In this document: positions 1-7,893 of the stretch, one piece after another
How the letters are laid out: each line of letters begins with the position of its first letter
Numbering within the stretch: the stretch's first letter is position 1
DNA from: an uncultured Roseiflexus sp.
Lineage (GTDB): Bacteria; Chloroflexota; Chloroflexia; Chloroflexales; Roseiflexaceae
Length of the DNA: 35,893 bases
Direction: 5' to 3'
NCBI GenBank assembly: GCA_937935075.1
Contig: CALGYB010000076.1
Coordinates: 1 to 35,893 of the forward strand
Notes under the pieces: model-generated
Database searches by the model: none
What the model saw: only the letters and a program-made list of their open reading frames with translations
Told to the model about the DNA's origin: nothing
Position numbers and translations under genes: made by a program

Positions 1-470
1 ATCCCGCACCCGCACGCGCCCTATCCCGCCGCGCCCGCACGAACGGCGCCCATCGCCCACACGCCCGCGCCGCCGCGCCCGCGCGCCCCATCCCGCACCC
101 GCACGCGCCCTATCCCGCCGCGCCCGCACGAACGGCGCCCATCGCCCACACGCCCGCGCCGCCGCGCCCGCGCGCCCATTCCACGCCGCCCACGCCGTGC
201 GCCCATTCCGCCGCGCCCGCACGCCCCATCCCGCGTCGCCGCGCCCACTCGCCCTATCCCACCGCGCCCACTCGCCCTATCCCACCGCGCCCGCGCGCGC
301 CCATTCCACGCCGCCCACGCCGTGCGCCCATTCCGCCGCGCCCGCGCGCCCCATTCCACACCGCATCGCCGCACCCGCGTCGCCGCGCCCGTGTACTCCA
401 TCCCACGCCCGCGCACCTCGTCCCGCACCGCCCCTGCGCCCGCACCACGCACCGCCCTGGCGACGATCGT
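1..470. repeat. GC-rich tandem and interspersed repeat block
   Basis: This stretch has no credible gene. It is built from C-rich units on the plus strand. Bases 1-88 are repeated exactly at 90-177 (period 89), and the repeat may continue beyond the window edge. A 52-base segment at 169-220 recurs at 294-345, and a 23-base unit is directly repeated at 241-263 and 264-286. The recurrent core is GCCCATTCCACGCC or CCCTATCCC, separated by GCGCCC runs. Open frames here encode only Arg/Pro/Ala/His-rich low-complexity peptides, so I treat them as artefacts. The block lies immediately downstream of the ceramidase-like gene. The opposite-strand version of the same motif occurs at about 3120-3500. Confidence 0.85.
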
Positions 471-1694
471 TTATCCTGCGCGTTCCGTGTGATCGTTGCC
501 TGTTCCTCCAATCACCCCTCGCGCCGCTGCCAGCACCCGTGAGCCGGTCGTCGGACCGATGGACATGCTCTCTTCGTACTGTTTCCCCGGGTTCAGGTAA
601 TCGACAGGCGGAACGAACTCGTCGTCCGGCAAAATATACCCGATCTCGTCGTCTGCCAGACCGATGAGCACCCGGCATGGAGCGGGCAGCGCCGATTTAA
701 GTTCGAACCCCAGCCGCGGCAGCAGTTCGCCGGGAACGGTGATGATCTGCGCCGGACCAAGAGCGATGGAAGTGCAGGAGGTGGTAATGGCGCCATTGAC
801 CGGCTGGCGCACCCGTAGCACTCCCATCTGCTGCGCCATAACCAGCAGCGGATTGACGAGCGGCAGGTCGAACTCGGCACGCCGCACGTCGAGTCGCTCG
901 ACCTCAACAGCGGGCTGTCCTGCGAGCGCCGCGAGCGCCGCATCGGCATAGGCGCGCCCCATACGCTCCGCCCACGCCGGTGTACGGTCGGTCGTGTCGG
1001 GAGACAGCATGCCACCAAGCGCACCGGACACGTGCAGCGCCACCCCACCGACCCGCGTTTCCGCTTCCCGGCACGCATACCCGGCGTAATCCGCCGAGAT
1101 CAGCGTACTGTCACCGTCGAGCACTTCGGGATGGCACGCCAGGTTGAGCAGGGTAGCGATCACGTCGCCGTTGAGTTTCACGAACTGCAACACTGCCACA
1201 TCATCATCGACGACGCCAGGATCGCGGAAATTGGCGATATAGCCTGGCAGACGGGTCATTGCGCAGCGCAGGCGCGCCGGGCAGCAGAACGTCAGCGCTT
1301 CGAGGACAGCATCGACGATTGCCTGCTTCACCGACGCCAGATAGAGCGTATCCACGCCGCTGACGCTTCGATCCGGACCCCACAGCCCAAGCGTATCCGG
1401 TCCGCTATGGGTATGGGTGCAGGCGACCACCAGACCTGACGAGTCGATGCCACGCGCGTCGAGGGCTGCACGCACATCCAGCACATCGCTGCGATCCAGG
1501 CCGATCAGGTCGCACACGGCAATCACGGCGATCTGCTCATCGAACCGCAATGCAAGCGCCCGTACATACAGATCGGTATCGACCGCCGTAGCGCGACGGT
1601 TGTTCTGAAACCCTGCCAGGAATACCGGACGTTCATCGAGATGGGGGGTGATGCAGCGCGTGGCGGCGCCGGCAAGCAACGAAGACTGACTCAT
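471..1694 (-). CDS. Neutral/alkaline ceramidase N-terminal-like hydrolase
   Basis: A 407-residue protein resembling the N-terminal catalytic domain of neutral/alkaline non-lysosomal ceramidases, zinc enzymes that cleave N-acyl bonds. The visible signature is CTHTHSGPDT (about residues 91-100), equivalent to the family's metal-binding THTHSGP segment, followed by LNLACHPEVL near residue 184. There is no obvious signal peptide, and the protein is much shorter than full bacterial ceramidases (over 600 residues), so the C-terminal Ig-like domain is missing. That makes a real sphingolipid substrate uncertain; such stand-alone proteins often sit beside carbohydrate genes. The ATG at 1694 is preceded by GAGAGGTGA. 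It starts 3 bases after the stop of the upstream family 4 glycosidase, so the two are almost certainly co-transcribed. The family call is good and the substrate unknown. Confidence 0.8.
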   Translation of the reverse strand: MSQSSLLAGAATRCITPHLDERPVFLAGFQNNRRATAVDTDLYVRALALRFDEQIAVIAVCDLIGLDRSDVLDVRAALDARGIDSSGLVVACTHTHSGPDTLGLWGPDRSVSGVDTLYLASVKQAIVDAVLEALTFCCPARLRCAMTRLPGYIANFRDPGVVDDDVAVLQFVKLNGDVIATLLNLACHPEVLDGDSTLISADYAGYACREAETRVGGVALHVSGALGGMLSPDTTDRTPAWAERMGRAYADAALAALAGQPAVEVERLDVRRAEFDLPLVNPLLVMAQQMGVLRVRQPVNGAITTSCTSIALGPAQIITVPGELLPRLGFELKSALPAPCRVLIGLADDEIGYILPDDEFVPPVDYLNPGKQYEESMSIGPTTGSRVLAAARGVIGGTGNDHTERAG

Positions 1695-1697
1695 AGG

Positions 1698-2972
1698 TCA
1701 CCTCTCGAACGTGGGAAGGAAACCGCGGTTCGTTCGTTTGATATCCTCCCAAACGGCTTCGACACGCGTTGCGTCAGGACCAAGCGGATTAGCGAGCAAC
1801 GCCAGCATTGCCGCCTCTTCGTCGCCTTCGACGGCTGCCTGCACGGTCAGCAGCTCATAGGCTTTCACCTGACAGGTCAGCCCGTGGAAGGCCGGCTCAA
1901 GCGGCGCAACCGGAATGGGTGTGGCGCCATGTTCGCTCACCGTACACGGCATCTCAACAACCACATCACCGGCGAGGTTGGGGATGGCGCCATTGTTGCG
2001 CGTGTTCACCACGTGAATGGCATTGTCACCGGTATGGAGCGACTCGATCAGCGCCGCCGCCGCCGTCGAGTAGTAGGCGCCGCCGCGTTCCATCAGTTCC
2101 GGCGGCATCTCGCGCAGTGCTGGATCGGCGTAGCGCGCGAGCAGCCGGCGCTCGACATCCATCACCACCTCGGCGCGGGTTGGCTCGCCGCTATTCTGCT
2201 GTGCGACGATCTGCGGTGTGAGGTAGAAGTAGCGCAGGTACGATGAGGGAATGGCGCGCAGCATCTGGATGAGGCGAGGCGGAAAGCGGATCGGGTCCTC
2301 ATCGTGGCGCAGGCGCTCGACATACCCCTCGATCACGGCGTCGGTCGCATCTTCGCCATCGATGGTCACCCGTCGGATCCAGTTCAAGTGGTTCAGACCC
2401 ACCTGTTCAATAAACACCTGTTCCGGCGGAACATTGAACATGCGCGCGATACCGCGTTGCGCATTGATCGCATTATTGCACAGACCGACGACCGGAACGC
2501 CGCCATAGCGCACCACCGCCTCGGTGACGATGCCGGCCGGATTGGTGAAATTGAGCAGGATCGCCTGCGGCGCGATCTTACGCATATCGCGCGCCACATC
2601 GAGCACGATGGGAATGGTGCGCAGCGCTTTGGCAAACCCGCCGACGCCGGTTGTCTCCTGCCCGACCAGGTGATGCCGTCGTCCGAGGAGTTCATCGTTG
2701 TGACGCGCCTGCTGCCCGCCGACGCGAAACTGGGTGATCACATAATCGGCGCCTTCAAGCGCCTGCCGCCGATCAGCCGTCAATTCCACCTGAAATCCCG
2801 CGCTCGCACGGCTGACCATGCGCTGCACAAATGAACCGACAATATGCAGGCGTTCTGCATCTGGATCAACGAGCCAGACCCTGCGCACATTCAGGATTGC
2901 ATTCCGGGCAATCAGACCATTGATGAGTTCAGGGGTATAGGTGCTGCCGCCGCCAATGACAACGATGTTCAT
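1698..2972 (-). CDS. Family 4 glycosyl hydrolase (NAD+/Mn2+ dependent)
   Basis: A cytoplasmic 424-residue GH4 enzyme of the LicH/CelF/MelA group, which cleaves glycosides by a redox mechanism using NAD+ and a divalent metal. The N-terminus MNIVVIGGGSTYTPELI is the Rossmann NAD-binding loop. NFTNPAGIVTEA, GLCNNAIN (metal-binding Cys region) and GLNHLNW (metal-binding His) follow in the family order. The length fits the family. I chose the ATG at 2972 because AATGAGGCGATCA gives a GAGGCG ribosome site at good spacing and places the GGGSTYTP loop at the N-terminus; the frame stays open upstream to 3050 with junk sequence. The specificity (6-phospho-beta-glucoside, alpha-galactoside or alpha-glucuronide) cannot be read from the sequence, and no PTS genes are nearby. 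It is the first gene of a two-gene unit with the ceramidase-like hydrolase. Confidence 0.9.
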   Translation of the reverse strand: MNIVVIGGGSTYTPELINGLIARNAILNVRRVWLVDPDAERLHIVGSFVQRMVSRASAGFQVELTADRRQALEGADYVITQFRVGGQQARHNDELLGRRHHLVGQETTGVGGFAKALRTIPIVLDVARDMRKIAPQAILLNFTNPAGIVTEAVVRYGGVPVVGLCNNAINAQRGIARMFNVPPEQVFIEQVGLNHLNWIRRVTIDGEDATDAVIEGYVERLRHDEDPIRFPPRLIQMLRAIPSSYLRYFYLTPQIVAQQNSGEPTRAEVVMDVERRLLARYADPALREMPPELMERGGAYYSTAAAALIESLHTGDNAIHVVNTRNNGAIPNLAGDVVVEMPCTVSEHGATPIPVAPLEPAFHGLTCQVKAYELLTVQAAVEGDEEAAMLALLANPLGPDATRVEAVWEDIKRTNRGFLPTFER

Positions 2973-3598
2973 TGATCGCCTCATTTCTTGCCGTTGCGCC
3001 GATGCTTTGCCATTGTACCACCGGGCGACGCGGCGATGACAGGTGCACAACCGCAGCGACCCACGGCGTATCGCGTTGATCGGCCATCATGCCGCGTTCT
3101 TCGGCAAATGCCGGTCGTGGTGGGTAGAGGCGAGGCGGCGCCGGACGGAGCGCACGGGCGTGGAATGGGTAGGGGCGAGGCGCTGCCTTGCCCCTACGGA
3201 TGGCGGTGCGCAGGGACGGTGGGCAATATTCGTGTGGGCGCGGCGTGGAAGGGGCGCGCGGGTGCGGGATGGGGCGGGCGGGCGCAGGCGCGGGCGGGTT
3301 GGGCGGTACGGCGGGGTGGTTCGCGTGGACGATGGGCAACGTTGTGTGGATGCGACGGCGCACGCGGCGCGGGATGAGACGTGGCATGGCGGCACGGGCG
3401 CAGCGGGGCGGCGTGGAATGGGCGCGGGGACGATGGGCGCCGTTCGTATGGGCGCGGCGGCGTGGAATGGGGCGCGGTGGCGCGGGCGTCACGCCCGCCG
3501 CCAGCGCCGCGCTGTTCGCAATCTGCGTCCCACACCGCTGATCAATGATCTCGCGCAGGGCATCTCGACGAGAGCGGGAATTCGGATAGAAGGAAGCA
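2973..3598. repeat. GC-rich repeat region, inverted relative to 1-470
   Basis: No gene is supported here. From about 3120 to 3500 the plus strand is G-rich with repeated GGCGTGGAATGGG and GGCGCGG units. The 20-base segment at 3406-3425 is the exact reverse complement of 173-192. The block thus belongs to the same repeat family as 1-470 in opposite orientation, and the pair brackets the GH4/ceramidase unit. The part nearest 2973 should hold the promoter of the GH4 gene, but I cannot point to convincing -10/-35 boxes. The overlapping Arg/Gly-rich frames on both strands are low-complexity artefacts. Confidence 0.8.
3169..3197. repeat. REP-like hairpin
   Basis: Arms GTAGGGGCGAGG (3169-3180) and CCTTGCCCCTAC (3186-3197) pair over 12 positions with one mismatch around a 5-base loop. 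It is embedded in the G-rich repeat block. There is no T-tract on either side, so it is more like a dispersed REP-type palindrome than a classical intrinsic terminator. Confidence 0.6.
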
Positions 3599-4678
3599 TC
3601 AGGATGTTCGGCGCGCTTTATTCAACCCAAACAGACTCAGCAGGCGCTGCCACCCCTGACGCATCTGCTGGACGGTGAACGAGGCTTTGAGTTGCCATGT
3701 GCCCACGATGCCATACGGCAGAAAGAGAACAATCAGCACATAGATCGCGCCATTGATGAAACTGGCGCTCTCTCCCAGGTAACGGCGCAGACCAAAATCG
3801 AGCAGGCGGAAGATCGCTGCGCCCACCAGCGCGCCGTTGAGCGTCCCTACACCGCCGATCAGGATAATGAGCAGCGCTGTGACGGTGAACCCCAACCCCG
3901 CCGTATCGGGGGTGACAATCGGCTGATAGATCGTATGGAGCGCTCCGGCGATCGCCGCCGTGATCGACGAGAGGATCAGCGCCGCAAGTTTGAACAGGAA
4001 CGTATTGTACCCCAACATCTGCGCCCGGCCCTCGTTCTCGCGGATCGCCTTGCACACCCGACCCGTCGGCGAGTCGACAAACCGGCGGTAGAGCAGATAA
4101 AACAGAACCAGCACCGTCAGCGCAACGAAATACAGGCGCAGACGCTCCGTCGCCGGGCTGATGAAATCTGGAACGATCACCCCCTGCAACCCCACGTCGG
4201 CGCCGGTATAGTCGCCCAATTCACGCGACATGATCACGATATGAAACACACTGGACATCCCCAGTGTCACCAGCGCAAAGGTAATGCCCTTCACACGCGG
4301 CAACACGACGCCGAACAGCAGCGCCTGCGCAACGGCTGCCAGCATCAATACGCCAAACGTCTGCCACAGATTCAGCCCGAAACTCTTCAGAGCAATGCCG
4401 GTCAGATAGGCGCCGACGGCGAAGAACATACTATGCCCGAACGACAGCAGACCGGTAAAGCCAAAGATCAGGTCGTAACTCAGAGCGTACAGCGCCAGAA
4501 TGAAAATTTCAATCGCAAGCCCCTGAATGAACTTCGAGGCGCCACTGCGGTTAGACCACACCTCCAGCGGTGACGCGCCCTCGAACAGCCCGATGACGAA
4601 CGGCAAAAGGATCAGCGCCAACAGACTGATCAGCGCAATACGATGCTGTTGCACAAAGGAAGGAGCGGACGGCGTCAT
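3599..4678 (-). CDS. livM: ABC transporter permease, LivM type
   Basis: A 359-residue integral membrane permease of the branched-chain amino acid/amide (HAAT) ABC family. It is highly hydrophobic with many predicted membrane spans. It carries the LivM hallmarks GLLSFGHSMFFAVGAYLTG (about residue 75), where the family has a G-H-x-x-F/Y-x-G-AY segment, and IRENEGRAQMLGYN, the cytoplasmic EAA-like loop that contacts the ATPases. The length is typical. The ATG at 4678 follows GGAAGGAATAAGAG and lies 3 bases after the LivH stop at 4682, so this is the last gene of the transporter operon. The likely partners are the LivH, LivF and LivG proteins and the lipoprotein encoded upstream. The substrate could be branched-chain amino acids, other amino acids or amides. 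Confidence 0.92.
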   Translation of the reverse strand: MTPSAPSFVQQHRIALISLLALILLPFVIGLFEGASPLEVWSNRSGASKFIQGLAIEIFILALYALSYDLIFGFTGLLSFGHSMFFAVGAYLTGIALKSFGLNLWQTFGVLMLAAVAQALLFGVVLPRVKGITFALVTLGMSSVFHIVIMSRELGDYTGADVGLQGVIVPDFISPATERLRLYFVALTVLVLFYLLYRRFVDSPTGRVCKAIRENEGRAQMLGYNTFLFKLAALILSSITAAIAGALHTIYQPIVTPDTAGLGFTVTALLIILIGGVGTLNGALVGAAIFRLLDFGLRRYLGESASFINGAIYVLIVLFLPYGIVGTWQLKASFTVQQMRQGWQRLLSLFGLNKARRTS

Positions 4679-4681
4679 CTC

Positions 4682-6268
4682 TTATTCCTTCCGACCAAGC
4701 AGCCCGTTGGGCAGAATGAGCAAAATAATCACCATGAGCAGAATGGTGGATGCCGGCACCAGCGGCGGTGAAGGTTTGAAGACAACCTCAGTAAAGGGAA
4801 TGACTATGCCAATCTGCCCATACTTGATGATAAACTGCTGAAGCATCCCGACCAGCAACGAACCAATCGCTGCGCCGGGGTAACTGGTCAACCCGCCGAT
4901 CGCCAGTGCGATCAGCGCATTGAGGAGAAAACTTTCACCCATGGTGTTGGAAAGCCCGATCGATGGCGCGGCAAGCACGCCTCCCAGCGCCGCCAGCCCG
5001 ACCCCCAGCGCAAAGACCATGGTGAAGACGCGCCGCACATTGATCCCCAACGCCTCGACCATCTCCCGATCCTGCACACCGGCGCGAATGACCATGCCAA
5101 GGCGGGTGCGTTTGAGCAACAACCAGACTGCAATCAGAACCACCAGCCCGACCAGCGGAACAATAATCTCATTGTAGACGCGAATGCGACCACCCTGAAA
5201 GATCATCGTCGAACAACCATGCTGAAGCGCCAGCCAGAGCGACTCGGCCGGACATCCCTCGCCGCTGCCGGCGAACAGCGCCGGTTTGGGCATGGTGAAC
5301 TCGGGCCGCCCCCAGATTGCGCGCACCATCTCAATTCCAATCGCACTCAGCCCCAGCGTCAACATCAACTGATAAATCGGGCGCACATACAGCGGTCGGA
5401 TCAGCGTCATCTCCATCAGCGCGCCAAGCCCCATGCCACTCAGCACCGCCACCAGCGCCGCGATCAGAAACAGCCAGTTCGTATCCAGCGCAAACAACCA
5501 TGCAGTCAGCGGATCATTAACGGCGAATACCGCCAGTCCCCCAATAACGAGACCGATAAAGGGCACAAAACTGCGCCACGTCACCTGCACCTGAGTTGTA
5601 TGGGCATCGCTCCGCCCCAGCAGCGTTATTCCAAACGCCGTCAGCATACTTGCCAGCATCAACCCGGCGAACGCAATCAGCGGCGAGGCATCGCCGAAGG
5701 TGGCAGGCGCCGGGATGACACGCTGCCCCTGTCCGGCGAGAAAAGAAAACGTGACCGGGCTTTCGGCGTAATTTTCCAGACTCCAGAACGCAATCGGGTA
5801 ACCGCGCATGACACCGAAGCCAATCAAAGCGCCGGGCACAATCGCCACCCATGGCGCCACCCGCCCCCACGCTGCGGCAAGATCAGCGCTCCGCGCACCA
5901 GCCGGCGGCACGCGCCGCGCCAGGAGTATCCAGACATCCCGCAGCGTAAACCCGCTGATGATCAGGGTAAGCGGCGTCAGGACATCAACAAAAGTATCGG
6001 GACGCACATACACCGTCCAGCCAATGTATGCTCCGATCATGAAAAGCGTACCGTGCGCCAGATTGAGCACGTCGAGCAATCCAAAAATGAGTGAAAAGCC
6101 GGACGCCACCAGGAACGTCAGTGCTCCTACCGCCAGACCGCGCAGCAGTGTGATCACGAAATCCTGCTGGCTCATGCCGCTTGCAGCAGCAACAAATACC
6201 GCCAGCATGACCGCCAGGGTGAGGAGCAACACCAGATTCTTGCGCATAAGCGCCGGTATCTGTTCCAT
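4682..6268 (-). CDS. livH: ABC transporter permease, LivH type, with large internal insertion
   Basis: A 528-residue permease of the LivH family, clearly longer than the roughly 290-310 residues usual for the family. The N-terminal part has SGFSLIFGLLDVLNLAHG (about 56-73), matching the first conserved LivH block. The next conserved block, LMEMTLIRPLYVRPIY, appears only at about 285-299. In ordinary LivH these two are close together, so roughly 170 residues with two or three additional hydrophobic segments are inserted at about 90-262. The C-terminal part has the ATPase-contact loop (IRAGVQDREMVEALGIN) and ends LPNGLLGRKE. The ATG at 6268 follows GAGGCGACGC, 10 bases after the livF stop. It should pair with LivM to form the channel. 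The insertion could be lineage-specific. Confidence 0.88.
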   Translation of the reverse strand: MEQIPALMRKNLVLLLTLAVMLAVFVAAASGMSQQDFVITLLRGLAVGALTFLVASGFSLIFGLLDVLNLAHGTLFMIGAYIGWTVYVRPDTFVDVLTPLTLIISGFTLRDVWILLARRVPPAGARSADLAAAWGRVAPWVAIVPGALIGFGVMRGYPIAFWSLENYAESPVTFSFLAGQGQRVIPAPATFGDASPLIAFAGLMLASMLTAFGITLLGRSDAHTTQVQVTWRSFVPFIGLVIGGLAVFAVNDPLTAWLFALDTNWLFLIAALVAVLSGMGLGALMEMTLIRPLYVRPIYQLMLTLGLSAIGIEMVRAIWGRPEFTMPKPALFAGSGEGCPAESLWLALQHGCSTMIFQGGRIRVYNEIIVPLVGLVVLIAVWLLLKRTRLGMVIRAGVQDREMVEALGINVRRVFTMVFALGVGLAALGGVLAAPSIGLSNTMGESFLLNALIALAIGGLTSYPGAAIGSLLVGMLQQFIIKYGQIGIVIPFTEVVFKPSPPLVPASTILLMVIILLILPNGLLGRKE

Positions 6269-6278
6269 GCGTCGCCTC

Positions 6279-6983
6279 TTATGCCGCCCCTAAATAGCGA
6301 TGGATCGCTGCTTTATCGTTCACCAGGTCTGGCATTCGCCCGCTTTTGACCGAACGTCCTTCTTCGATAATGACATAGTGCTCCGCCAGTTGGCTGGCCA
6401 CCAGAAAATTCTGTTCCACCAGAATCACGGTGCTGTCAGCCGCCAGTTGGCGAATGGCGCCGATTAATCCTTCAATGACCACCGGCGCCAACCCTTCGCT
6501 TGGTTCATCGATCAGCAGCAAGCGATTATCCGCCACCAGTGCGCGTGCAATCGCCAGCATTTGCTGTTGGCCGCCCGACAGATTCGTGCCCCGCAGGTGA
6601 ATCAAGCGCATCAGATCGGGGAAAAGCGTGAAGATCATGTCCTGCTTGCGGGCATAATCCCCTTTTTTGCGTTCAGCGATCTTCAGGTTCTCTTCGACGG
6701 TGAGATCGCGGAAAATGGCGCGATGTTCCGGCACGAAACCGATCCCCAGCGCGGCGATCTCGAAGGGACGTTTCCCATCGATCCTGCGCCCCTCAAAACG
6801 AACCTCGCCTGCGCGCGGCGGCGTCAGCCCCATGATCGTCTTGAGAGTCGTGGTCTTTCCCGCCCCATTCCGCCCCAGCAGAGCAGTAATCGCGCCATGC
6901 GGCGCGGCAAAACTCACCCCCTGCAGAATGTGGTACTGCCCGATAAACGTATGAACGTCGCGGAGTTCGAGGATCGGCGTCAT
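6279..6983 (-). CDS. livF: ABC transporter ATP-binding protein, LivF type
   Basis: A 234-residue ATPase of the HAAT family that powers the LivH/LivM permease at the inner face of the membrane. The visible motifs are Walker A GRNGAGKTTT (about 38-47), signature LSGGQQQML (about 138), Walker B RLLLIDEPSEGLAP (about 158) and the switch histidine replaced by the family's VEQN segment (VILVEQNF). LivF is recognised by its short length and by the DEPSEGLAP and VEQN wording, which distinguish it from LivG. It starts 5 bases after the stop of livG, with only a weak ribosome site (AGAGCC), suggesting coupling to livG translation. Confidence 0.94.
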   Translation of the reverse strand: MTPILELRDVHTFIGQYHILQGVSFAAPHGAITALLGRNGAGKTTTLKTIMGLTPPRAGEVRFEGRRIDGKRPFEIAALGIGFVPEHRAIFRDLTVEENLKIAERKKGDYARKQDMIFTLFPDLMRLIHLRGTNLSGGQQQMLAIARALVADNRLLLIDEPSEGLAPVVIEGLIGAIRQLAADSTVILVEQNFLVASQLAEHYVIIEEGRSVKSGRMPDLVNDKAAIHRYLGAA

Positions 6984-6988
6984 TGGCT

Positions 6989-7759
6989 CTATGCATTCAA
7001 CTGATACAACCCGCCCAAATAGGCGGTCTGCACTTCTTCGTTCGCTGCAATATCAGCAGGCGCGCCTTCCGCCAGCACCCTTCCCTGATGCATCACGGTA
7101 ATGGTATCAGAGACGCTCATGACAACATTCATATTGTGTTCGACCAGCATCACGGTTTTACTGCCGCTGCTCTGAATCTCCCGAATGAGCGCGATCAGTT
7201 CGGGCACCTGCTCGGCAGCCATGCCCGCCGTCGGTTCATCGAGCAGAAGCATCTCCGGGTCTGGCGCCAGGATCATTCCCAGCTCCAGTTTCCGCTGATC
7301 ACCATGCGGCAGGGTGCGGGCAGGCGCCAGCGCGCGTTCTTCCAGCCCCACCTTTTTGATCACCTCCCAGGCGCGCATTTCGTGCTGTTTGAAATGCGAC
7401 GCCGGGCGCCAGAACCGGAAGTTGCCACTGCCCGTCGCCTGCGCCGCCAGACGGATATTCTCAAAAACGGTCAGGTTGGGAAAGATATTGGTGATCTGAA
7501 ACGAACGACCGATACCGCAATGGATCGCGCGATAGACCGGCTGGCGCGTGATGTCGCGTCCCTTGAACAAAATCTGCCCGCCGGTCGGTTCCAGATTACC
7601 GCTCAACAGGTTGAAGAACGTCGTCTTTCCGGCGCCGTTTGGCCCGATAATCGCATGGAGCGAATGTTTGCGCACCCTGATGCTGACATTGTCCACCGCC
7701 ACCAGCGCGCCAAAGGCTTTGGTCAGGTTGCGGGTTTCGAGAATAATATCGGTTTCCAT
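6989..7759 (-). CDS. livG: ABC transporter ATP-binding protein, LivG type
   Basis: A 256-residue ATPase partner of LivF. Walker A is GPNGAGKTTFFN, the signature region is LPHGDQRKLELGM (an HGDQR form of LSGGQ, usual in LivG), Walker B is PEMLLLDEPTAGM, and the switch is VEHNM. I placed the start at the ATG at 7759 (METDIILETRNLTKAFG), where the LivG homology begins. The frame continues upstream to 7930, but that extension has no family similarity and would overlap the lipoprotein gene. The upstream gap (7760-7893) holds a hairpin. The gene order lipoprotein-G-F-H-M differs from the E. coli livKHMGF order. Confidence 0.92.
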   Translation of the reverse strand: METDIILETRNLTKAFGALVAVDNVSIRVRKHSLHAIIGPNGAGKTTFFNLLSGNLEPTGGQILFKGRDITRQPVYRAIHCGIGRSFQITNIFPNLTVFENIRLAAQATGSGNFRFWRPASHFKQHEMRAWEVIKKVGLEERALAPARTLPHGDQRKLELGMILAPDPEMLLLDEPTAGMAAEQVPELIALIREIQSSGSKTVMLVEHNMNVVMSVSDTITVMHQGRVLAEGAPADIAANEEVQTAYLGGLYQLNA

Positions 7760-7859
7760 GATGCCATCCAGAGGAACCGCGTCCGACGGCGCCGTGAAGC
7801 AATTGTACCGCATCATGCCTGAACCTGTCGCCTTTGCTTCCGGCGCCACAAGGGCCCAA

Positions 7860-7883
7860 TGCACGGGACGGCAGCCCCGTGCA
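7860..7883 (-). terminator. Intercistronic hairpin between lipoprotein gene and livG
   Basis: TGCACGGG (7860-7867) and CCCGTGCA (7876-7883) form a perfect 8-bp stem with an 8-base loop, 10 bases past the lipoprotein stop and about 100 bases before livG. There is no strong U-tract, so it is better read as an attenuator or mRNA-stabilising stem than as a full terminator. Such a stem would allow excess lipoprotein over permease, as is common for binding proteins. The role is inferred. Confidence 0.5.
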
Positions 7884-7893
7884 TCGGTGACGT

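Noticed and set aside
1-178. CRISPR array
   Set aside because: Only two exact tandem copies of an 89-base unit, no alternating short repeats and unique spacers, and no cas genes in the window.
1-678. Open frames of 85-156 residues on both strands
   Set aside because: They encode only low-complexity Arg/Pro/His/Gly sequence from the GC-rich repeats; no family features.
2929-3678. Several open frames of 100-211 residues over 2929-3678
   Set aside because: Same repeat artefact in G-rich orientation; the real genes end at 2972 and 3599.
3692-4573. Plus-strand frame of 293 residues
   Set aside because: Antisense shadow of livM; composition (Gln/Arg/His) is that of a shadow frame.
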